Source of the DNA: JAUSFM01 sp964343705
GTDB taxonomy: Archaea > Nanobdellota > Nanobdellia > Woesearchaeales > UBA12501
Assembly: GCA_964343705.1 (NCBI GenBank)
Contig: CAYFJX010000021.1
Location: forward strand, 1-12,929
Direction: 5' to 3'
Length of the DNA: 12,929 nucleotides
Shown here: positions 6,020 through 12,657 of the stretch, piece by piece
How positions within the stretch are numbered: position 1 is the first letter of the stretch
How the letters are laid out: the number at the start of each line of letters is the position of its first letter
Notes under the pieces: model-generated
What the model was told of the DNA's origin: nothing
The model's database searches: none
The model's input: only the letters and a program-made list of their open reading frames with translations
Translations under genes and position numbers: made by a program

Positions 6020-7039
6020 CTAACCAAACATTCGCTTATTCAAGTCTTGAGAAATCAAAACAATTTTCTTTGCGTATGTTGCTGTTGCACCATTAGGGAG
6101 CTTACCAAATTTTTTCAGATAGCCACCTGCCTTAGTACTTCCTAATCCTGCATTGTAGCCAGACCATGCACTTAACGGGTCACCGCTTCGAGCTCGGAGG
6201 TTGCGCGCAATATACGTTCCCATTCCTTTAACAGCATGCTCAAGTACTGTCCGTTGGTCAAACTCATTAAGAAACTCCTGATGATCACTGTCCATTACAT
6301 TTTTTCCTGCTACATTTGCGAGAAGGTATTGTTTATAATTCCTCTTTGCTTTAGTCATCTCATAAAGAATCTCTTCTCGCTCCATTCTAAGAGCGTCAGT
6401 ACCACCTTTTTGTTTTATTGTTTTTCTGACTCCTTTCAAATCTTTTTTCAGTTTTTCATATAATAACTGTGCAGTTGCAAACTCTGTTAACTGATAGGGT
6501 GCCTTTCGGTGCTCTGGCAAATCACCAGCACACACCATCTTGAAAGGTGTTGCCCGTGCTGTTGGTGCAATAAACTGTGCAACACCAACTGCCAGTGCTT
6601 TTGAAATTGCAAATTCATAAAATAGTGATTCAACATACATTCCTGCCATTAACTGAGCAGGATCAAGAGGGTGCGTATCTTTATTCTCGTTACATGCATC
6701 AACTGCGTAATCAGCAAGTTCTTCAATCCGTTCTTCAAGTGCATACTCAATATCACGAAGAGGTACACGCCATATGCCAAGCTTAGCTTTTGGATTGTTG
6801 TTGTCTCGAATAAAGTCCATGGTTGCTTGTGCAAGTTTTCGTTTGTACCACCACCCTGTAAATCCAGAAGGGGATTCATATTCTTTTGGTACTAATATGT
6901 TCACTGGAGACTGTTGCACAAAACTCATACAGCCAGTTAGAATAGAAGAAAGGGGCGCTGCGGCAACAGCAGCGCCTGCTTTCAGACTAGTACCTAGAAG
7001 TGTTCGTCGAGTAAGCCGTGAAGTATCATCTCTAGCCAT
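6020..7039 (-). CDS. Tat-type lipoprotein with lytic transglycosylase (SLT, GH23-like) domain
   Basis: A 339-aa protein. The N-terminus has a twin-arginine signal, LTRRTLLG (R11-R12), an Ala-rich hydrophobic core and a lipobox LTGC ending at C37, so export as a membrane-anchored lipoprotein is predicted. The SLT core shows the catalytic Glu in GMYVESLFYEFAIS (E137), then ALAVGVAQFIAPTARA (148-163), matching ExxF..AxSxxGAxGLMQxxPxTA. The C-terminal motif is SGYNAGLG (293-300), followed by TYAKKIV (321-327). SLT domains cut murein glycans non-hydrolytically, leaving anhydro-MurNAc. The distance E137 to YNAG (about 158 residues) is larger than usual because of a basic helical insert near 190-245. 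The ATG has a TATA element 27 bases upstream and is divergent from a class A PBP. No function other than glycan cleavage fits the motifs well. Confidence 0.87.
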   Translation of the reverse strand: MARDDTSRLTRRTLLGTSLKAGAAVAAAPLSSILTGCMSFVQQSPVNILVPKEYESPSGFTGWWYKRKLAQATMDFIRDNNNPKAKLGIWRVPLRDIEYALEERIEELADYAVDACNENKDTHPLDPAQLMAGMYVESLFYEFAISKALAVGVAQFIAPTARATPFKMVCAGDLPEHRKAPYQLTEFATAQLLYEKLKKDLKGVRKTIKQKGGTDALRMEREEILYEMTKAKRNYKQYLLANVAGKNVMDSDHQEFLNEFDQRTVLEHAVKGMGTYIARNLRARSGDPLSAWSGYNAGLGSTKAGGYLKKFGKLPNGATATYAKKIVLISQDLNKRMFG

Positions 7040-7060
7040 GCACTGGCTGTTGGCAAAACA

Positions 7061-7080
7061 ACATATATTTGTTTGTAGTG
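7061..7080 (-). promoter_or_regulatory. Promoter of the lytic transglycosylase gene
   Basis: The minus strand reads CTACA-AACA-AATATATGT, with the TATA element centred 27 bases before the ATG at 7039. The CTACA block is also present at the start of the facing PBP promoter, so GTAG (7076-7079) and CTAC (7088-7091) form a small inverted repeat between the two genes. That suggests shared control. Confidence 0.6.
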
Positions 7081-7087
7081 CAACTCG

Positions 7088-7108
7088 CTACAACACAGCT
7101 TTAAATCA
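7088..7108 (+). promoter_or_regulatory. PBP promoter, shared 21-bp element (copy 1)
   Basis: The pattern is CTACA, one variable base, CACA, two variable bases, TTTA, A/T, ATCA. The TTTAAAT portion is the TATA box, centred 27 bases before the ATG at 7130; the preceding bases are the BRE/upstream part. The same element recurs at 9492-9512 and 12617-12637 with nearly identical spacing to the ATG (22, 22 and 21 bases from the element's end). Confidence 0.75.
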
Positions 7109-7129
7109 AGCAATGCTTGTCACATGTTC

Positions 7130-9469
7130 ATGGCTGAGGAGACCATTGAATCTACAATGAGAACTATGCGACCTCTAGGTAGCTTGCGATCTGGATTGGA
7201 AAAAGTGATAGGAGGATCAAAAAGACTTCTTAAAAAAGCAGTAAAAGGAAGTATAAAATATGGGCTTATCTTAACACCACTTGCTCTTGGAACCATTGCA
7301 CTGGAACAATTCAATGGTGCAATTTTTCAACAACACGTTGCAGAATACATGGAAGCAAAAGATAGAGGAACTATTGACGAGAAACCATTTGGTGAAGTTG
7401 CAGGCGCATTACTCAAAGGATTAAGTCCAAACAGCCTTGACCAACTTGTACAAAACTACAACCATGGTCTGCCTGGGAAAAAGATTAAGATCGTCGACAG
7501 AAACAACAAGACATTCGCTCACCTGCGAAAGTACAAAGGAAAAATTGACCATGACAGAGTTGTCATAAAAAAAGTACCTGTTGAGCGTATGTCAAAATAC
7601 CTTCCCACTGCAGCTGTTGCTTCAGAAGATCGACGATTTGACAATCATCACGCATGGGATATTGGGCCACTCTCAAAAGCAATTGGAATCTGGGCTGCAG
7701 AACGATACTTAGGAATGGACTTAGAAAACAGAGGAGGAAGTACACTCACTATACAAGTCGCAAGTATGTACTTATGTGATCCACGATACAAAAACCCTTG
7801 CCAAGATAGCAGCGACGTGCCAAACAAAGTGCGAGAATTATTTGTTGCAACACAACTCGAAAAACGAATGACAAAAAAAGATTTGGTTGAACAGTATCTT
7901 AATCACATTTACTTTGGAAATAATAGAGAAACAGGAGGACATATTGTTGGCGTTGAAATGGCAGCACAACATTATTTTAGTAAGTCAGCAAGAGATTTGA
8001 ACCTCCTTGAATCAGCATTGTTAGTTACAGCAACAAAGTATCCAAGAGCATTAATGGAAGGTGCAAAATATTTACACACAACACCTGTTGAAGACATCAT
8101 TGAGATGGAAAGGAAGGTTGACGCAATAAAAGACCCTGAGCAAAGAAAACTAGCAGAGGAAAATTTGCCACAAGGCCTGAAACATCTCAGAACAACAAAA
8201 GACAGAGCCAGATATGTATTAAAATGGATGCTCAAAGAAAGCGATTCAGGTAACTTCACACAAGGACACTATAAACAAGTCACTGCTAAGGATGTTACTA
8301 AAGCACGACACAAATTACATCACAACCTACTTCCATTTAAGAAATCAGAAACAGTTGAACAAGCAAATGGAACAAGCATAATCATAGAAGCAGTTCAAAA
8401 AGAACTGGGGAAAATGCCTTTTATGAAAACTGACCCAGGATACATAAAAGTCAAGACAGGTGTTGATATTGACTTACAACAGTATGCAACAAACAAATTA
8501 AAAGAGGAAGCAAAGCGGTTAGAAACACTGGGTATCCCACGACCAGACTTGCTTAATGGTGTACTTACTGTTATTGACTCTGAAACACGAGAAGTACTTG
8601 CCTTTGCGCGATACTTTGGAGATAAAAACAAGAGAGTTAATTCATTTCATATTGGTTCAACAGCAAAGCCATTTGTTACCTGGGCATACCTTGAACAAGG
8701 TGGCAGTCTTGAAGATGAACTGCCAGACTTTAAAGGGAAAACATTCCGTTATGAAGAAAAACCTGGAATTTGGGTCAAATACACCCCAAGAAACTTCGCA
8801 AACCAGTACACACACGGAGCAAAGACAACACTTGACCAAGCAGTAATCAAATCCCACAACGTACCAATGGTAGCTGTCAACGAGAACCTGCTCAAGCAGC
8901 ACGGTCATAAAAAAATGCGAGCAGCACTTAACCAACTTGGTCTTAACATGAAAGGGTACTGGCTTTCTGCACCGCTTGGCTTTGAAGTAAAACCACTTGA
9001 CCTTGCAGGAGCATACACTGTTTTCCACGACGGAAAAGTACACAAGTACGCAACAGGTAATAATGTTACCTTTATACGAGAAGTCACCTATGGGCAAACC
9101 GGACCACAAGAAACAACAACCCCACAAAAAAAAGAGGTCCATGTAATGTCACAAGATGTTATTCCGCAAATGCATGACCTGCTTAATAGAGTAGTAACTG
9201 AAGGTACAGGAAGAAAAGCTCAAGTAGAAGGGTATGTTGAAACACAAATGGGAAAATCAGGAACACCCCCTGGGGGTATGATCTTTGTTAACCAAGACCG
9301 AGTACTTGGTGTTACAGTTATTGGACAGTTCTCATCAGCAGAAACTGGCACAACAAAACCACTCTACCAAAAACTAGACAAGAAAACACGAAAGAAACTT
9401 ACAGGCGGAGCTGCAATGGGGCCACTGACTAAAAGCACACTTGAATACATTTCTGCAACAGGGATATAG
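7130..9469 (+). CDS. Class A penicillin-binding protein (GT51 glycosyltransferase + transpeptidase)
   Basis: A 779-aa bifunctional murein synthase. The N-terminus is basic and cytosolic, followed by one membrane segment about 43-58 and then the outside domains. GT51 domain: AAVASEDRRFDNHHAWD (161-177, catalytic E166), RGGSTLTIQ (201-209), KVRELFVATQLEKR (233-246, second Glu E236) and EQYLNHIYFG (254-263). Transpeptidase domain: STAK with nucleophile S510 and K513, SHN at 575-577, and KSGT at 709-712. All signature residues are kept, so both polymerising and cross-linking activities are plausible. A CX7C pair (C216, C224) sits in an insert just after the GGSTLTIQ motif. The second ATG (7130) is preferred to 7124 because the TATA element fits it at 27 bases. 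The protein family is bacterial; finding it with archaeal promoters is unusual. Base composition looks like that of the neighbours. Confidence 0.95.
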   Translation: MAEETIESTMRTMRPLGSLRSGLEKVIGGSKRLLKKAVKGSIKYGLILTPLALGTIALEQFNGAIFQQHVAEYMEAKDRGTIDEKPFGEVAGALLKGLSPNSLDQLVQNYNHGLPGKKIKIVDRNNKTFAHLRKYKGKIDHDRVVIKKVPVERMSKYLPTAAVASEDRRFDNHHAWDIGPLSKAIGIWAAERYLGMDLENRGGSTLTIQVASMYLCDPRYKNPCQDSSDVPNKVRELFVATQLEKRMTKKDLVEQYLNHIYFGNNRETGGHIVGVEMAAQHYFSKSARDLNLLESALLVTATKYPRALMEGAKYLHTTPVEDIIEMERKVDAIKDPEQRKLAEENLPQGLKHLRTTKDRARYVLKWMLKESDSGNFTQGHYKQVTAKDVTKARHKLHHNLLPFKKSETVEQANGTSIIIEAVQKELGKMPFMKTDPGYIKVKTGVDIDLQQYATNKLKEEAKRLETLGIPRPDLLNGVLTVIDSETREVLAFARYFGDKNKRVNSFHIGSTAKPFVTWAYLEQGGSLEDELPDFKGKTFRYEEKPGIWVKYTPRNFANQYTHGAKTTLDQAVIKSHNVPMVAVNENLLKQHGHKKMRAALNQLGLNMKGYWLSAPLGFEVKPLDLAGAYTVFHDGKVHKYATGNNVTFIREVTYGQTGPQETTTPQKKEVHVMSQDVIPQMHDLLNRVVTEGTGRKAQVEGYVETQMGKSGTPPGGMIFVNQDRVLGVTVIGQFSSAETGTTKPLYQKLDKKTRKKLTGGAAMGPLTKSTLEYISATGI

Positions 9470-9491
9470 GACCTTTTTGTTGTTTCATATA

Positions 9492-9512
9492 CTACAGCAC
9501 AAGTTTATATCA
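9492..9512 (+). promoter_or_regulatory. Shared 21-bp promoter element (copy 2)
   Basis: CTACAGCACA followed by AGTTTATATCA, with TTTATAT centred 27 bases before the ATG at 9534. It lies in the 64-bp gap after the PBP stop and gives the 487-aa gene its own leaderless start. A short T5 run at about 9474-9478 may end the PBP transcript. Confidence 0.78.
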
Positions 9513-9533
9513 TTTCTTGGTCAACATCCTTTC

Positions 9534-10997
9534 ATGGCAGGGGAACTTAAAGCAGAAAAAAACGCAAAGAGAAAAAAGAATGCAGAGAGTGCTGAGGAAA
9601 AACCAAAAAAATCACTCTTTAAAAGAGCTGTTACTGGTTTAGTTACATTAGCAACAATAGGAACAATTGGAGCTGCAGTTTATGTCAGTGGCGACAATGC
9701 ACAAGTTAGTTTATCAAGTAATATTTCTCAATACTGGGATCAAACTCGGAAAGATGCTGTAAGAGCATTTAAGAAAAATCCTGGCGATATACTACAACAG
9801 ACACTTGATCTCAAAAAGGATGTTAAGGGTGTGCTCAGGGAATATCGAAGCGAAGTAGACGCTGGAACCCAAGACATGGCAATTGAATCAGTTATCTCCT
9901 CACTTGATGACATTGCAAATGAGCTTCGCTCAGCAAAAACCAGTGAAGGAAACGCTGAAGCAGCACGAGACCAAATGAACAAGGCAGTTATCAAGTATCA
10001 AAGCTTATTTGACCTTGTAAATGCACAGCGAGACGCTGATGAAGCTGTACCTCAAATTAAATCAATGCTTAAGGCGAATGAGGAACCACTCAAACTTGCA
10101 AAAGAGTATGATGAAGGAAAACTAAGTGCTGCTGAAAAAATAATGCAGGCAAGTATCTTTGCTGAAGGCCTAGAAAAAACAGCAAAACACCTTGATGTCA
10201 TACTCAAAGCATACAGCACACAAAAGAAAGCAAGAGCAGAACTCAAACATGAGCTACAAAGTGGCAAAAGCCCAACCGAACTAGTAGATGGTTTCACACA
10301 AGCACTCAAAAGGCATGCACCTTACATTGACAGGAAAGATCTTCAGGAGAAAGTACTTGAACCAACTATTGCAAAACTTGAAGCAATGAATCCTGAAACA
10401 GTACAACATGACAGGGCAATTGCAGAACTGTATCAAACACTAAAAGGCATGAGTAAAAAAGAAGCATATGAATTACGAAAAGAAGTTGACAAGAAAATTA
10501 AAGATCCATCTATTGTAGCACAGTTACTTGTTGGAGATATTGAAAAGGTAAAGCGAACACCCATTCACGTTCGAAAAAAAGGTGCCTATGATCTTATAGA
10601 TGTTGTTAGTGATACTTCTGCAACAGAAGCAGAAGAGGTAGCAGCATACGCACTAGGGAAAGTTGCAAGCCCAGATTCTTTAGTCAGTGTTCTTACGTCA
10701 CGACTAGACACGCTTAGTCCTGAAGACCAGATGCAGGCACACTTACAAATTGGTGAATTGTATAATACACTTGGCACTAAAGTCGCTCAGTACCAATCAC
10801 CACAAATGAATAAAGCTGGATTTCCAGGAACAACAAGTCCATTAGTGCAAACACCTGTTGACCAAGAAGACAAGCCAGCATACAAACCAGCTGTACCACA
10901 ACAACAAAGTGTAAAACCACAACAAAGAGTACAGAAAGACACTCGTGGATTTTTTGAAAAAGTATATGACAATACAGTAGATAAACTATTCGATTAA
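9534..10997 (+). CDS. Single-pass membrane protein with large helical outside domain, 487 aa
   Basis: Not recognised as a known family. Layout: a Lys/Glu-rich cytosolic stub (1-30); one membrane segment about 32-51 (VTGLVTLATIGTIGAAVYV); a long, highly charged, almost wholly helical region (about 65-420) with coiled-coil-like stretches and, near 375-415, short helix pairs reminiscent of HEAT-type repeats; a Pro/Gln/Thr-rich linker (about 420-470); and a C-terminal amphipathic helix RGFFEKVYDNTVDKLF. There are no cysteines and no enzymatic motif, so a scaffold or tether role is more likely than catalysis. The start at 9534 (MAGELKAEK) is set by the TATA spacing. The frame is open further upstream to 9441, but that extension would overlap the PBP gene and the promoter. 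Confidence 0.85.
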   Translation: MAGELKAEKNAKRKKNAESAEEKPKKSLFKRAVTGLVTLATIGTIGAAVYVSGDNAQVSLSSNISQYWDQTRKDAVRAFKKNPGDILQQTLDLKKDVKGVLREYRSEVDAGTQDMAIESVISSLDDIANELRSAKTSEGNAEAARDQMNKAVIKYQSLFDLVNAQRDADEAVPQIKSMLKANEEPLKLAKEYDEGKLSAAEKIMQASIFAEGLEKTAKHLDVILKAYSTQKKARAELKHELQSGKSPTELVDGFTQALKRHAPYIDRKDLQEKVLEPTIAKLEAMNPETVQHDRAIAELYQTLKGMSKKEAYELRKEVDKKIKDPSIVAQLLVGDIEKVKRTPIHVRKKGAYDLIDVVSDTSATEAEEVAAYALGKVASPDSLVSVLTSRLDTLSPEDQMQAHLQIGELYNTLGTKVAQYQSPQMNKAGFPGTTSPLVQTPVDQEDKPAYKPAVPQQQSVKPQQRVQKDTRGFFEKVYDNTVDKLFD

Positions 10998-11012
10998 ACA
11001 AGAGACCAAACC

Positions 11013-11017
11013 GGAGG
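11013..11017 (+). promoter_or_regulatory. Shine-Dalgarno site of the 265-aa gene
   Basis: GGAGG, 8 bases before the ATG at 11026, in the 28-bp gap after the 487-aa gene. No TATA element fits the gap, so this gene is probably translated from the transcript that starts before 9534. Confidence 0.7.
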
Positions 11018-11025
11018 GATGCACA

Positions 11026-11823
11026 ATGCACAATAGAAGATTACGAACAGAACGACCAAAAAAGAGTGAAAAACAAAGCGAACCACAAGCAGGAAAGGGA
11101 AGTCTTGCAAGCTCACTTATGACAGTACCAAACTTGATTCGAGCAGCTGTAGTTGGAGGAGCATTATATCTTGGAGCTCACCTTGGACAACCAGACATGA
11201 ATGAACAAGTTAGAGCAGTACAAAACCATGTTGCAACAAGTGAAGACGGAGCAGCAATTGGCTACGCAATGATGGATGCTGCACTACAAACAAACGCACG
11301 TGGTGTAACACAAGTAATTGCAAACAGATACAACACATCACCTGGAGAAGCTGAACGATTTGGAAACCTAGGATATGTTATCAATGCTATTGAAGGCGGA
11401 AAAAAAGTACAGCCAGGCAAAGAACAACTAGGCAATGTTGTCTTCAGTGAAGCGCAATTGTCACAAGAAAATGGAACTTTGTCCATCACTTACAGTCCAG
11501 CTGGACAAGACGCACAAAAGTACTCTGTCAAAAGTGTTGAAACAGGTACAGGTCTTGAACTTATCCTTGAACGAAACAGAGCAGGACTAAAAATGGTACA
11601 GCCAACACTTGACGCAGCACAGCCATTAGTTCAACCAGGACCAAGTGAACAACAGTACAAAGATGGGCCACCTGCAGTTGAAGGTACTACTGGGAGCAAC
11701 CAGTACGATAAAGCTGCAAGCGGAGAACAAACCAGTGTAACAAAGCCAGCAGACACAGGTTACGCAAGTGCAACAGGAACTGCACAACAACCAGTTGGTA
11801 CACTGTTCAAAGCTACAGATTAA
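11026..11823 (+). CDS. Single-pass membrane protein, 265 aa
   Basis: Not recognised. A basic cytosolic stub (1-26, rich in Arg/Lys/Gln) is followed by one membrane segment about 37-54 (NLIRAAVVGGALYLGAHLG) and an outside part of about 210 residues. A compact section (about 57-190) mixes helices with short strands (GTLSITYSP, KYSVKSVETGTGLELILERN). A low-complexity tail (about 195-265) is rich in Pro, Gln, Thr, Ser and Gly, like a flexible surface linker. It follows the 487-aa gene at 28 bp with a Shine-Dalgarno site, so the two are co-transcribed. It shares the topology (inside stub, one helix, outside domain) of the PBP and the 487-aa protein, which suggests a common envelope complex. It has no cysteine or catalytic motif. 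Confidence 0.82.
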   Translation: MHNRRLRTERPKKSEKQSEPQAGKGSLASSLMTVPNLIRAAVVGGALYLGAHLGQPDMNEQVRAVQNHVATSEDGAAIGYAMMDAALQTNARGVTQVIANRYNTSPGEAERFGNLGYVINAIEGGKKVQPGKEQLGNVVFSEAQLSQENGTLSITYSPAGQDAQKYSVKSVETGTGLELILERNRAGLKMVQPTLDAAQPLVQPGPSEQQYKDGPPAVEGTTGSNQYDKAASGEQTSVTKPADTGYASATGTAQQPVGTLFKATD

Positions 11824-11841
11824 TTTTTTTATTTTTTTATA
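11824..11841 (+). terminator. T-rich tract after the 265-aa gene
   Basis: T7-A-T7-ATA directly after the stop codon, without a hairpin. Such tracts can terminate archaeal RNA polymerase, at least partly. Its right end (about 11833-11839) also lies 26-27 bases before the next ATG (11863), so it could serve as a weak TATA element. Both readings are possible. Confidence 0.4.
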
Positions 11842-11851
11842 GTCCTTTGGG

Positions 11852-11858
11852 AAGGTGA
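11852..11858 (+). promoter_or_regulatory. Shine-Dalgarno site of the 246-aa gene
   Basis: AAGGTGA ends 4 bases before the ATG at 11863. GGTGA close to the start is the common archaeal ribosome-binding form. It supports this start and translation from a leadered mRNA. Confidence 0.65.
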
Positions 11859-11862
11859 AAGA

Positions 11863-12603
11863 ATGGATCAAGGAACGGAAGCAAATTCAGAAATGGGCGC
11901 AAATGATTTAGAAGCAGTACTTGCAAATGCTCCTGAAGAAAATAATGACAACAGCGTAAGCATCCTTTTACAACAGGATCTTATCCCTCAAGATCTCCCT
12001 TATAACTTACTTGAGCAAGCTGCACTTTTTGTTGCAGGAAAAATCGGCGGAGAAGCACATGAAAAAATACAAGCATACGTCGACAAAAGAGCAGGAGACA
12101 GGTATGTCTCACGAGTTCGCAAAAATTTAACCACTGCAATAGAACGTACAGATGAAAACATTGCACAAACCGAAATCAAGATCGCTGAATTACATGCAGA
12201 AGTACACAGGTACCATGCATTTATGAGAGATCTTCCATCTTATGAAGCAAAAATTGATGCAGAACTTGATGACGCAGTAAAAAAAACAGATGAACTACGC
12301 ACTGCATACAAACAGGCGTTTAGAGCAGGAGAAGACACCACTAAGATAATGAGTGAAATGAGAGTTACGTCAGCAAATCTAACAGCAATCAATGCTATGC
12401 AAGCAAAATTAGATGAACAATTTAGAAGAGTTGAATCAGCATTGCCTCTTGCAGAGAAATTACTAGATACTTATGGAGTACATGCAACCTCACAAAGAGC
12501 AACAGTCATGGCAATGAAAAATTGTTTGCAAAGACTTGATACAGAATACACAAACAAGCAGGGTCCACAAACACAACTTACACAAACTCCTGCGTATAAG
12601 TAA
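11863..12603 (+). CDS. Cytosolic coiled-coil protein, 246 aa
   Basis: Not recognised. There is no signal peptide or membrane segment. The N-terminus (1-35) is acidic and Asn/Glu-rich, and a short amphipathic region (about 39-60) includes NLLEQAALFVAGKIGG. A long, charged helical region (about 62-225) has heptad-like spacing (TTAIERTDENIAQTEIKIAELHAEV; ELDDAVKKTDELRTAYKQAF) and would form coiled coils. The tail is Gln/Thr-rich. It follows the two membrane-protein genes in the same direction at 39 bp with its own Shine-Dalgarno site. It may be the cytosolic partner of the bitopic proteins, for example by binding their charged inside stubs, but that is inference only. Confidence 0.8.
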   Translation: MDQGTEANSEMGANDLEAVLANAPEENNDNSVSILLQQDLIPQDLPYNLLEQAALFVAGKIGGEAHEKIQAYVDKRAGDRYVSRVRKNLTTAIERTDENIAQTEIKIAELHAEVHRYHAFMRDLPSYEAKIDAELDDAVKKTDELRTAYKQAFRAGEDTTKIMSEMRVTSANLTAINAMQAKLDEQFRRVESALPLAEKLLDTYGVHATSQRATVMAMKNCLQRLDTEYTNKQGPQTQLTQTPAYK

Positions 12604-12616
12604 GACGTTCTGTGCA

Positions 12617-12637
12617 CTACACCACAAGTTTATATCA
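12617..12637 (+). promoter_or_regulatory. Shared 21-bp promoter element (copy 3)
   Basis: Differs from copy 2 at one position only (CTACAC instead of CTACAG at the sixth base). TTTATAT at 12629-12635 is centred 26 bases before the ATG at 12658, giving a leaderless start for the last gene. Confidence 0.78.
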
Positions 12638-12657
12638 AACAGAAAAAATACACAAGC

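Noticed and set aside
7563..7745. Minus-strand frames inside the PBP gene (also 8657-9142, 8905-9087)
   Set aside because: They are antisense to a protein with complete conserved motifs and have no independent evidence of coding.
9441..9533. Upstream start for the 487-aa membrane protein, overlapping the PBP gene
   Set aside because: The extra residues would be encoded by the promoter region, and the shared promoter element fits the ATG at 9534.
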